Assembly (NCBI RefSeq): GCF_023923205.1
Contig: NZ_CP099490.1
Span: 2,480,001 to 2,544,000, forward strand
DNA: 64,000 bases
Reading direction: 5' to 3'
Source of the DNA: Ornithinimicrobium cryptoxanthini
Lineage (GTDB): Bacteria > Actinomycetota > Actinomycetes > Actinomycetales > Dermatophilaceae
Below are positions 36,915 through 50,274 of this stretch, in pieces (the stretch's first letter is position 1; each line of letters begins with the position of its first letter). Below the pieces are notes generated by a model that was not told where the DNA came from, made no database searches, and saw only the letters and a program-made list of their open reading frames with translations. A program made the position numbers and the translations under genes.

Positions 36915-37585
36915 GAGGTGGCCCCGGACCCGGGCGAGGGCACCAGCGTGACCTTGGCCTCTTGGTCGACGCTCGAGATCACCGCGCCGACCTGGTCGGC
37001 GGGCACTACGACCTGCACGGCTGCCCGGCCCACTCCCATGCCCAGACTGGTGGAGCTCGTGGGGGTGCGAGCCACGACCGCCTTGGCCAGGAGCAGCTCC
37101 GGGTCCAGATAGGCGGTGCCCACCTCGTCCGGGTCGCGCCGGCTCACCCACACGTCCACGACCGTGCCGACGGTGAAGGTCTGGGCCGTCGCGGGGTCGA
37201 CCGGCACGGTGACGGTCTTGTCGTGAGCCTGGCTGGCAGTCCCCAGAGAGGTCGCGGGCACCAGCTCGCCCTCGGTGACCTGCCGCAGCATGACGGTGCC
37301 CGGAGCGACCTGCTGGTGGGCGTCGACGTAGTGCGCCATCGGGGCGTCCATCCGGACCCGCACCGGCATCAGGTCATCAGCACCGACCTCCTGGCCGGGC
37401 AGGAGGTCGCGCGTGGCGGCATACACCGGGGTGGTCTCGTCCATCGCCGAGGTCAGGCGGACGCCGCCTGCCACCGACAGGAGCACCAGCAGCAGGCCGA
37501 CGAGGAGCCGGGTGTCCCGCCAACCGGGTCTTCGCAGTCGCCGGGCGACAGGGATCGTCGCGTGATCACCTCGTGCTGCAGTCAT
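36911..37585 (-). CDS. SAF-domain (CpaB/RcpC-like) membrane protein
   Basis: 224-residue protein with one N-terminal membrane helix (LLVGLLLVLLSVAGGVRLT) and an extracytoplasmic SAF domain (VYAATRDLLPGQEVGADDLMPV), the signature of CpaB/RcpC-like pilus-assembly proteins and antifreeze-like folds. In Tad systems CpaB stabilises the secretin, which an actinobacterium lacks, so the protein may instead bind the cell wall. The stop overlaps the CpaE-like GTG start (GTGA). It diverges from the small HTH gene. Confidence 0.8.
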   Translation of the reverse strand: MTAARGDHATIPVARRLRRPGWRDTRLLVGLLLVLLSVAGGVRLTSAMDETTPVYAATRDLLPGQEVGADDLMPVRVRMDAPMAHYVDAHQQVAPGTVMLRQVTEGELVPATSLGTASQAHDKTVTVPVDPATAQTFTVGTVVDVWVSRRDPDEVGTAYLDPELLLAKAVVARTPTSSTSLGMGVGRAAVQVVVPADQVGAVISSVDQEAKVTLVPSPGSGATS

Positions 37586-37677
37586 GTGTCGTCAGCCCCC
37601 GTAGTCGCTTGCTGGTCCTCTTGGTCTGATCCACCCAGGCGAGGTCAGGCTAGCCGCCGGGGAGCAGCGGGATCATC

Positions 37678-37721
37678 TTGTCCACAGGGCAACTTCGAGA
37701 ACCACCCAGGACAGGTAAAAT
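37678..37721 (+). promoter_or_regulatory. DnaA-box-like site and possible promoter
   Basis: TTGTCCACA at 37678-37686 is a perfect actinobacterial DnaA box. A weak sigma70-like promoter follows: TTCGAG (37694-37699), 16 nt, TAAAAT (37716-37721), pointing to the HTH gene. Both lie in the 188-nt divergent gap with the SAF gene. Confidence 0.35.
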
Positions 37722-37773
37722 CTCGGTCAAGGTTCGCCACCCGCCCCTCCCGCTCACCAGATGGAGCAGTCTG

Positions 37774-38016
37774 TTGACCCCACGGTTCCTCACTCTCACC
37801 GACGTCGCCGAGACCCTCAACATCACGATGTCGCAGACCAAGGCGCTGGTGCGCGGTGGGTCGCTGCCAGCGCTCAAGATCGGCGGACGGGGCGTGTGGC
37901 GGGTCGAGGCCTCCATGCTCGAGGACTACATCGAGCGGATGTATGCCGAGACGCGCGAGAGCATCGAGAAGGTGCCTGGCGAGGTGGGCAAAGGACCGGA
38001 CCACGACCAGCCCTAA
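37774..38016 (+). CDS. small helix-turn-helix DNA-binding protein (BldC/excisionase-like)
   Basis: 80-residue protein with an excisionase/MerR-like winged helix: FLTLTDVAETLNITMSQTKALVRGG is the helix-turn-helix and LPALKIGGRGVWRVEASMLEDYI the wing and dimer helix. The BldC group of this fold binds direct repeats as a developmental regulator, but the family here is not identified further. The start is taken as TTG 37774 (LTPRFLTLTD), with GGAG 7 nt upstream; longer frames start inside the promoter region. Its likely targets may include the TGAACGC repeats before the LysM gene. Confidence 0.75.
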   Translation: MTPRFLTLTDVAETLNITMSQTKALVRGGSLPALKIGGRGVWRVEASMLEDYIERMYAETRESIEKVPGEVGKGPDHDQP

Positions 38017-38020
38017 GCGA

Positions 38021-38581
38021 TCAGCTGCGGGCCACGCAGACCAGGGCCTGATAGGGGATCGACACCACGGAGAAGACGTCGCGGTCCCGGCGCGGCAGGT
38101 CATCGGGGTGCCTGCTGAGGTCGAGATGATCAGCTCCCACCCGGTCGATGGTGCCCAGGGCCAGCCCCCCATCAAGGTCGTGCGCCCGCACCAGGGCACG
38201 GTCGCGACTAAGCGCGCGAAGTGCCTGCCTCAGGTCCAGGGACCGTTGCACCCGGCTGGGCCGCCCCGCATCTGAGCGTCCCGACAGGCCGCTGACACTC
38301 AGGACCGTCGCGGTCACGATGAGCAGCTCACGGGGACGTGCGGCGCCGTCCTCCTGCAGCACAAGCCAGTCCGAGGCCACCTCGGAGAGGGCTCCTTCCA
38401 CGACCAGTCCCCCACGCAGACTCAGCCGCACCCGAGCACCCAGGTCGGCCAGGAACCGCTCGCTCAGGCTCACCCGGCCCAGTGCCGCCCGGGTGTGCTC
38501 GGCGACCTCCCCCTGCACCTGCGCTGCCTCCTGTGCCGCCAGCTGCGCCTCGAGGTCGTCGAACAGGTCTGTCCATCGCAT
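38021..38581 (-). CDS. hypothetical protein, possible Sm-like core
   Basis: 186-residue soluble protein. It begins MRWTDLFDDLEAQLAAQEAAQ, a probable coiled coil, followed by a beta-rich region (LGARVRLSLRGGLVVEGALSEVASDWLVL) that resembles an Sm-like or PRC-type barrel, and a second similar region near the end. No enzyme motif is seen. The common actinobacterial neighbours are the same HTH and LysM genes. CACAAT lies 7 nt before the ATG at 38581 and there is no Shine-Dalgarno, so a leaderless start is likely. It converges on the HTH gene with a 4-nt gap. Confidence 0.6.
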   Translation of the reverse strand: MRWTDLFDDLEAQLAAQEAAQVQGEVAEHTRAALGRVSLSERFLADLGARVRLSLRGGLVVEGALSEVASDWLVLQEDGAARPRELLIVTATVLSVSGLSGRSDAGRPSRVQRSLDLRQALRALSRDRALVRAHDLDGGLALGTIDRVGADHLDLSRHPDDLPRRDRDVFSVVSIPYQALVCVARS

Positions 38582-38588
38582 GGAGTCG

Positions 38589-38594
38589 ATTGTG
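38589..38594 (-). promoter_or_regulatory. -10-like element, hypothetical gene
   Basis: The complement strand reads CACAAT 7 nt before the ATG at 38581. Confidence 0.35.
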
Positions 38595-38683
38595 CCGGAC
38601 ACGCCAGACGCCGCTGACGATCATCCACAACACCACGGCTCCTCTTGCCCTCACAGCTCTTATAGGCTCTAATGGCGTACAGT

Positions 38684-38709
38684 GAACGCAAATGATCGCA
38701 ACTGAACGC
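38684..38709 (+). promoter_or_regulatory. TGAACGC direct repeat before the LysM gene
   Basis: Two copies of TGAACGC begin 19 bp apart in a locally AT-rich stretch (38640-38715), which also holds TATAGG and TCTAAT -10-like sequences. They are 25-50 nt upstream of the LysM gene start. This is a plausible regulator site, but no binding data exist. Confidence 0.35.
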
Positions 38710-38733
38710 TTTAGGTGCTGGAGGGGCCACGAG

Positions 38734-39597
38734 ATGAGACAGGACAAGAAGGACAACGGGTGGGTGGGCCGCGATACGGCCGGCGGGGCAGCGGTGCTCG
38801 GTGCGCTGGGCGCGGCTCTGCTGGGGTGGGTCTCCACGGCGTGCTGGCAACGGGTCGTGGGCGCCGTCGGACAGGACGCCTGGAGCGCCAGCATCGAGGT
38901 GGCGCAGGGTCTCGAGATCATCGTCCTCGCCGCTGCAGGCCTGGTGTCGGCGTGGTTGTCAGTGCTCCTCCTCGCCGGCTCCGCCGCTGCGCTGCCCGGT
39001 GCCCGACTTGCTCCACTGCGCTCGTTCACCACGCGTCTTGCGCCCCGCCTGGTGCCTCGGATCACCGCAGGACTTGTGACCACCGCGGTGGTGCTCACTC
39101 CGGCGGGTGTCGCTCACGCAGCACCGGAGACCGGCTGGGGCGCAACGCAGTCCGTGTCCGCGAGCGGCGGTCCAGGCACGAGGACAGCTCTGGTGACGCT
39201 TGCTGGAGCCGGGACACCCGGCACCGAGGCGCCTGGGACTAAGGCCACCGGGACAGACGCACCCGCGGCCGGCGCACCGGAGCCAGGGTGGCGTCCGACT
39301 GAACCGCCACGGACCGCACCCTCGTCCACCTCGATCGACCTGGTGAGCCGTGGCACGGCGGCACCGGACTCGATCGTGGTCCGCGCCGGCGACACGTTGT
39401 GGGACATCACCGCCCGCCACCTCGGGGCCGACGCCGACGCACCGACGATCGCCGCCGCGTGGCCACTGTGGTTCGAGGCCAACCGCGACGTGATCGGCGC
39501 GGACCCCGACCTCATCCTGCCGGGCACCCTGCTGGTGCCACCGCCTCACGACCTGTTGGCCGCCGCTGCAACCCCCCTCGAGCAGGTGGCACCGTGA
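38734..39597 (+). CDS. LysM-domain membrane protein
   Basis: 287-residue protein with hydrophobic segments at about residues 20-38, 53-84 and 105-128 (the last ending in a signal-like VAHAAPETG), a Gly/Thr/Ala/Pro linker, and a C-terminal LysM module: IVVRAGDTLWDITARHLGADADAPTIAAAWPLWFEANRDVIG and LILPGTLLVPP. LysM binds peptidoglycan, so this protein probably spans the membrane and touches the wall. ATG 38734 (MRQDKKDNG) with GGAGG upstream is chosen over the ATG at 38692, which lies among the repeats. The Rv3235-family gene overlaps its stop by 4 nt. Confidence 0.82.
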   Translation: MRQDKKDNGWVGRDTAGGAAVLGALGAALLGWVSTACWQRVVGAVGQDAWSASIEVAQGLEIIVLAAAGLVSAWLSVLLLAGSAAALPGARLAPLRSFTTRLAPRLVPRITAGLVTTAVVLTPAGVAHAAPETGWGATQSVSASGGPGTRTALVTLAGAGTPGTEAPGTKATGTDAPAAGAPEPGWRPTEPPRTAPSSTSIDLVSRGTAAPDSIVVRAGDTLWDITARHLGADADAPTIAAAWPLWFEANRDVIGADPDLILPGTLLVPPPHDLLAAAATPLEQVAP

Positions 39598-40145
39598 GCG
39601 CGCAGCCGGTCCTGCAGGCCTTCCGTGGTCCTTCTGCGGCACCGTTTCGGCCGTCCCACCTGACCGTGCTGCCGATCCCGGACTGCGAGCCGACGCCGCT
39701 GCCCCAGGGTGAGCGCCCTGCTACGCCTGACCCGCGCTACATCCAGGGCTCGCTCGCCGTGGACTTCCGTCGGGAGGGTCACGACGTCCTCTTCGGCCCT
39801 CAGTCGACGAGTCGTCAGGTCCTGCCGGATCCAGAGCTCTGGGCCCGGCGGCTGATCACCGCGATCCTGGAGTCGATGGACGGACTGCGACCCGCCAACC
39901 AGCTCGGCAGGTGGGTCGCCCCCGACCTGCGCGACCAGATCGCGCAGAGCGGCGTCCTCGCCCGGCAGCGGCACCAACGTCCCGGCGGGCCGCTCCACGT
40001 GCGCGCGATCCGGGTCTGCGAGCCCGTCGACGGGGTGGCCGAGGTCGCTGCCGTCATCGGTTATCGTTCGCGGGTGCGCGCGCTGGCCCTGCGGATGAGC
40101 GGCGTGGACGGGCGCTGGTTGATCACCGCCCTCGAGATCGGCTGA
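39594..40145 (+). CDS. Rv3235 family protein
   Basis: 183-residue basic soluble protein of the actinobacterial Rv3235 family, whose gene lies near secA in mycobacteria too. The conserved part is ELWARRLITAILESMDGLRPANQLGRWV and VIGYRSRVRALALRMSGVDGRWLITALEIG. No catalytic motif is known; the family is uncharacterised. The start is GTG 39594, overlapping the LysM stop (GTGA), so production is tied to the LysM protein. It converges on secA with a 17-nt gap. Confidence 0.8.
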   Translation: MSAQPVLQAFRGPSAAPFRPSHLTVLPIPDCEPTPLPQGERPATPDPRYIQGSLAVDFRREGHDVLFGPQSTSRQVLPDPELWARRLITAILESMDGLRPANQLGRWVAPDLRDQIAQSGVLARQRHQRPGGPLHVRAIRVCEPVDGVAEVAAVIGYRSRVRALALRMSGVDGRWLITALEIG

Positions 40146-40162
40146 CCGCGGCGCCGGCCGGC

Positions 40163-42910
<2,748 letters not shown>

Positions 42911-43028
42911 AGGGTCTCCTGACACATCGCGGTTGGTCTGCGTGAACCGCACGCCGACCTCAACCTTAGGCTAAACGCCGATCGGCCTACCCCGAAACCC
43001 ACGCGCCGTCATGGTCCCGGACACGAGC

Positions 43029-43060
43029 GGGGTGCCGACGGCCACAGCCGTCGACACCCC
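43029..43060 (-). terminator. hairpin after the secreted nuclease gene
   Basis: 14-bp inverted repeat with one mismatch, GGGGTGCCGACGGC / GCCGTCGACACCCC, loop CACA. It starts 18 nt beyond the nuclease stop codon. It is I-shaped, without a T-tract. Confidence 0.65.
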
Positions 43061-43077
43061 GTCCATGATCGGATCGA

Positions 43078-46977
<3,900 letters not shown>

Positions 46978-47106
46978 GTTTTTTCCTTTAGCGGGTCCGA
47001 CATGGAAACGGCCACCGATGACATGGCCTGGGCTCCGGACACTAGCCGCTAGCGGTGACACCTGGGAAGACCCTGGGACGTGTCGCCGATGAACGACCGG
47101 CGATCG

Positions 47107-48303
47107 TCAGGTGAAGTCGACCCGGTCCAGCCCGAGCCACCCCGCCAGCTGGCCGAGCTCCTCGCCCAGAGCCTCCCGAGCGCCGGCGGGAGCGTCGGGC
47201 TCCAGGTGCAGCCGCCGCACCAGCAGCCGGCCCGCCAGGCGATCCGCCTTGACGTCGACCCGCCCGACCAGGTGCTCGCCCCACAGGAACGGCAGCACGT
47301 AGTAACCGAAGACGCGCTGGGCCTCGGGCACATAGATCTCGATCCGGTAGCGGAAGGAGAAGATCCGCTCGGTGCGGGACCGCTCCCACACCAACGAGTC
47401 AAACGGGCTCAGCAGGGCACGCGCGGCAACTGCGCGCGGGCGGCGCGCGGCGGCGTCCAGGTAGGCAGGCTGGTCCCAGCCGCGCACCACGACCTGCTCC
47501 ACCTCGCCGAGCCGCACCAGCTCGGCCAGGGCCGGCCCCGCCATCGACTGTCGAAGCCGGAAGTAGTCACGCAGGTCTGCGGCTGTCCCGATGCCGTGGG
47601 CACTCACTGCACGGCGCATCAGCGCAACACCGGACTCGGCCACGTCAGGGGCGTGCGGCTGCCCAGGTGCGCGAGCCAGCACTTCGGGCGGCAGCACGAA
47701 CGCGGGGTCGCAGTAGCGCCGCTCGAACTGGCTGTTGCGTCCAGAGCTGACGATCTCACCCGCCCAGAAGAGGTGCTCCAGACAGTGCTTGACCAACGAC
47801 CAGTTCCATCCCCACTGGTCGCGGTTGCGCACGTCACCCGGCTCCACGAGCGCGTCCACCTGCCGTGCCGTCAACGGCCCCTGGTCACGGACCACCCCGC
47901 GCACCCGCTCCAGCACGCCGGGATGGTCCCGAGCGACCTGGTGACTCCATGAGTCGTCGGCAGCCCCCGCCATCCGAAAACCGAGGAACGGCCACGTCTC
48001 GGGCGGGATCAGGCTGGCGACGTGGGCCCAGGACTCGACGAGCCGGCGCGGTGCCCTCGACCGCGGACCTGTGCCGTCCCGCGCACGATCGAGCAGTGCC
48101 GTGTCATAGGCGCCGAGCCGGGAGTAGAACGGGAGGTAGTGGCTGCGCGCCACGACGTTGACGCTGTCGATCTGCACGACCTGGACGCGGTCGATGACGC
48201 GTTGCACGTGGCGCATCGTGGCGTTCGTGGGACGCGGATCGGCAAACCCCTGCGCAGCCAACGCGATGCGTCGCGCCTGGGCGTTCGTCAGCTCCGCTTG
48301 CAT
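47107..48303 (-). CDS. winged-helix DNA glycosylase, YcaQ/AlkX family
   Basis: 398-residue protein of the HTH_42 (YcaQ/AlkX, AlkZ-like) family: monofunctional DNA glycosylases that unhook interstrand crosslinks and bulky adducts. The catalytic QxD motif is VVQIDSVNVV near residue 46. HYLPFYSRLGAY, WAHVASLIP and YRIEIYVPEAQRVFGYYVLPFLWGEHLVGRVDVKADR are typical of the winged-helix domains. The ATG at 48303 is 6 nt after TAGGTT and lacks a Shine-Dalgarno, so it is likely leaderless. It lies between hpf and secA, which are closer neighbours in mycobacteria. Confidence 0.8.
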   Translation of the reverse strand: MQAELTNAQARRIALAAQGFADPRPTNATMRHVQRVIDRVQVVQIDSVNVVARSHYLPFYSRLGAYDTALLDRARDGTGPRSRAPRRLVESWAHVASLIPPETWPFLGFRMAGAADDSWSHQVARDHPGVLERVRGVVRDQGPLTARQVDALVEPGDVRNRDQWGWNWSLVKHCLEHLFWAGEIVSSGRNSQFERRYCDPAFVLPPEVLARAPGQPHAPDVAESGVALMRRAVSAHGIGTAADLRDYFRLRQSMAGPALAELVRLGEVEQVVVRGWDQPAYLDAAARRPRAVAARALLSPFDSLVWERSRTERIFSFRYRIEIYVPEAQRVFGYYVLPFLWGEHLVGRVDVKADRLAGRLLVRRLHLEPDAPAGAREALGEELGQLAGWLGLDRVDFT

Positions 48304-48309
48304 AGTCGC

Positions 48310-48315
48310 AACCTA
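48310..48315 (-). promoter_or_regulatory. -10 element of the YcaQ-type gene
   Basis: The complement strand reads TAGGTT, 6 nt before the ATG at 48303. The hpf terminator hairpin abuts it. Confidence 0.45.
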
Positions 48316-48349
48316 GACGAGGGCCCCGACAGTCGTCGAGGCCCTCGTC
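48316..48349 (-). terminator. hpf terminator hairpin
   Basis: Perfect 10-bp inverted repeat GACGAGGGCC / GGCCCTCGTC, with an extra inner stem CGAC/GTCG and loop AGTC. It is about 69 nt beyond the hpf stop and directly upstream of the -10 of the YcaQ-type gene. Confidence 0.65.
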
Positions 48350-48417
48350 GTGCTCGGGTAGTGATGGTGTCCGGTCGGTGGTGCTCAGCGCGTCAGGTTC
48401 AGCGCGTCAGGGCTGAC

Positions 48418-49101
48418 TCACCCTGCGGCAACCTGCTCTGCCGCGGGCTGATCCGCGCCGGCCGGCTCCAGGCGCAGCACGCCGTAGGACCAGCCGCGAC
48501 GACGGTAGACCACGGCAGGCTGGTCACTCTCCTCGTCGTGGAAGAGATAGAAGTCGTGACCCACCAGCTCCATCTCGTTGAGCGCCTGTCCCACGCTCAT
48601 CGGCTCCGAGGAGTGGACCTTCTCCCGCAGCTCGATCGGGGAGTTGCCCTCGGTGCCCAGTGCCTGGGCGACTGCTTCCTCGGCGTCGTGTGGCGCACCG
48701 TTGGCCTCCTCCTCGGAGGGCAGTTCGGTGGGAAGTGGATCGGTCGGGAGTCCAAAGGTGGCCTCGGCGACCGAGGCCTTGCGGTGCTTGCCCGTGTGAC
48801 TGATGCGACGGCGGTCGTTGGACCGGCGCAGGCGCTCCAGGAGGCGGTTCAGCGCGAGGTCGAGAGCGGCGTACTCGTCATCGGCCGCGGCCTCCGCGCG
48901 GACCACGGTCCGCCTGATGTAGCAGGTGATCTCCACCCGCTCGCTCTCCTTGGTCTGGCGTGGGTTCGCCTCGTGCGTGAGCACCACGTCCGTGCGCGTC
49001 ACCCGCGGCGCGAGCTGCGGGATCTTGTCGAGCTTGTCCTCCAGGTGACGGCGGAAGCGGTCGGAGACCTGCTTCTTGCGGCCGGTCACGGTGATTTCCA
49101 T
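48418..49101 (-). CDS. hpf: ribosome hibernation promoting factor, long form
   Basis: 227-residue long HPF, which pairs 70S ribosomes into inactive 100S dimers in stationary phase. Residues ~1-105 are the S30AE domain (MEITVTGRKKQVSDRFRRHLEDKLDKI, VLTHEANPRQTKESERVEITC), a linker follows, and the C-terminal dimer domain (~165-227) contains EKVHSSEPMSVGQALNEMELVGHDFYLF. ATG 49101 is fixed by GAGGAGG 6 nt upstream. Upstream of it is a 312-nt leader/intergenic region with a hairpin. Same position relative to secA and lpqB as mycobacterial Rv3241c. Confidence 0.93.
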   Translation of the reverse strand: MEITVTGRKKQVSDRFRRHLEDKLDKIPQLAPRVTRTDVVLTHEANPRQTKESERVEITCYIRRTVVRAEAAADDEYAALDLALNRLLERLRRSNDRRRISHTGKHRKASVAEATFGLPTDPLPTELPSEEEANGAPHDAEEAVAQALGTEGNSPIELREKVHSSEPMSVGQALNEMELVGHDFYLFHDEESDQPAVVYRRRGWSYGVLRLEPAGADQPAAEQVAAG

Positions 49102-49413
49102 AGGATCCTCCTCGAGCTGCAAAACAGTGCTGAACCTTGGGCTGACTCTGCCCTCTAGCCGTTCGGCACCACCTCCTGCTGGCGGTTCCCAGAGCCCCCG
49201 TCATGCCTGTCGCGGCCACCGCAGAGGGTGGCCGACGGGCGCTGGGGGCTTCCCATAGACAGACACTAACCCGGTTCCTGGGGGAAAGACAGTTGTGGAG
49301 GTCGTGTCCTTCGGGCCAGCCCTGACCCCCCTGAGAACGGTGCTGGTGGGTGCACCGCAACGGCTCGCGGGGGCGCGTCGCAGCGGCATCACTGCGACGT
49401 GGTCGTGCCCGGT
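49102..49413. other. 312-nt gap between hpf and comF
   Basis: No gene is seen. On the hpf strand a hairpin GGCCACC-CTCTGC-GGTGGCC (49214-49233; plus strand has GCAGAG in the loop) lies about 110 nt before the hpf start, either ending comF transcripts or in the hpf leader. GGAAC-containing stretches could be sigma-H/E-like -35 elements, but no matching GTT -10 is at the right distance. Confidence 0.45.
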
Positions 49414-50178
49414 TCAACGGCTCGACCGGAGGGCTGCTGGATGGCGACGGGTTGCTGCCACCGTCACCGCGACGACCTCCGCAGCACCTCCCGAGCGGAG
49501 CACCCGCGCGGCCTCGGCGAGGGTGGCGCCGGTCGTGACGACATCGTCGACCACCACGCATCTGGCTCCCACCACGAGTGACGACACCGCAGGTCGCAGA
49601 GCCATCGCACCGCGCAGGTTGCTCGCCCGGCCTAGGCTGTCGAGCCCGGCCTGGTCAGCCACGGCGCGACGCAGGCGCAGGGCATCAACCACCCGCGGCC
49701 GCTCGCTGGCCGGCAACGGGTCCAGGCACCGGCGGGTCAGGAGGTGCAGGGGTCGGTCACCGCGCCGGCGCACGTTGGACCGCCCGGACGGGGCCGGCAC
49801 CACGACCGGAGCGGCAGCGTGGGAGCCAACCAGGCCTGCGCCCCCGTCACCGGCGGCCGGAGCCAGCAGCGCGGCCAGCAGGGCCTCGGTCAGCGGTGGC
49901 GCCAGCACGCGCACCAGGTCCCGACGCCCGTTGTCCTTCCAGTTCACCAGGGCTGCCCGGACCGGTCCGTCATAGGCAAGCAGCGTCCACACCGGTGGCA
50001 TGCCCACCGGCGCTGGGGTGGGTGACCACGGCGTCGGTCCGGGAGCGGCCGCCAAAGCGGCTGCGCACCGGCGGCACCAGGGCACTCCCGGTTCGTCACA
50101 CCCACCGCACCGGACCGGAAGCACCAGGTCACCCAACGCCGAGACCGCAGCACGCGCGGTGGTGGTCAGTGTCGGCAT
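49414..50178 (-). CDS. ComF family protein (phosphoribosyltransferase-like)
   Basis: 254-residue ComF-type protein. The N-terminal zinc-ribbon is RCGGCDEPGVPWCRRC and the PRPP-binding motif is VVVDDVVTTGATL near 209. ComF proteins are linked to late steps of DNA uptake or to a helicase; in many actinobacteria, as here, the gene stands between lpqB and hpf without other competence genes. The ATG at 50178 is assigned; the open frame continues upstream without support. Probable membrane-associated or cytosolic factor; reaction unknown. Confidence 0.85.
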   Translation of the reverse strand: MPTLTTTARAAVSALGDLVLPVRCGGCDEPGVPWCRRCAAALAAAPGPTPWSPTPAPVGMPPVWTLLAYDGPVRAALVNWKDNGRRDLVRVLAPPLTEALLAALLAPAAGDGGAGLVGSHAAAPVVVPAPSGRSNVRRRGDRPLHLLTRRCLDPLPASERPRVVDALRLRRAVADQAGLDSLGRASNLRGAMALRPAVSSLVVGARCVVVDDVVTTGATLAEAARVLRSGGAAEVVAVTVAATRRHPAALRSSR

Positions 50179-50274
50179 ACGTCCGACTCTGGTGGGCAGT
50201 CCTCGGCGGTGTCCATGGCCCTGCCCCCGCTGTGGAGGCACACGTCGCACGCCACCACCCTGTGGACCGCGCCG

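Noticed and set aside
37678..37686. Replication origin signal
   Set aside because: A single perfect DnaA box with no AT-rich unwinding region or dnaA/dnaN neighbours.
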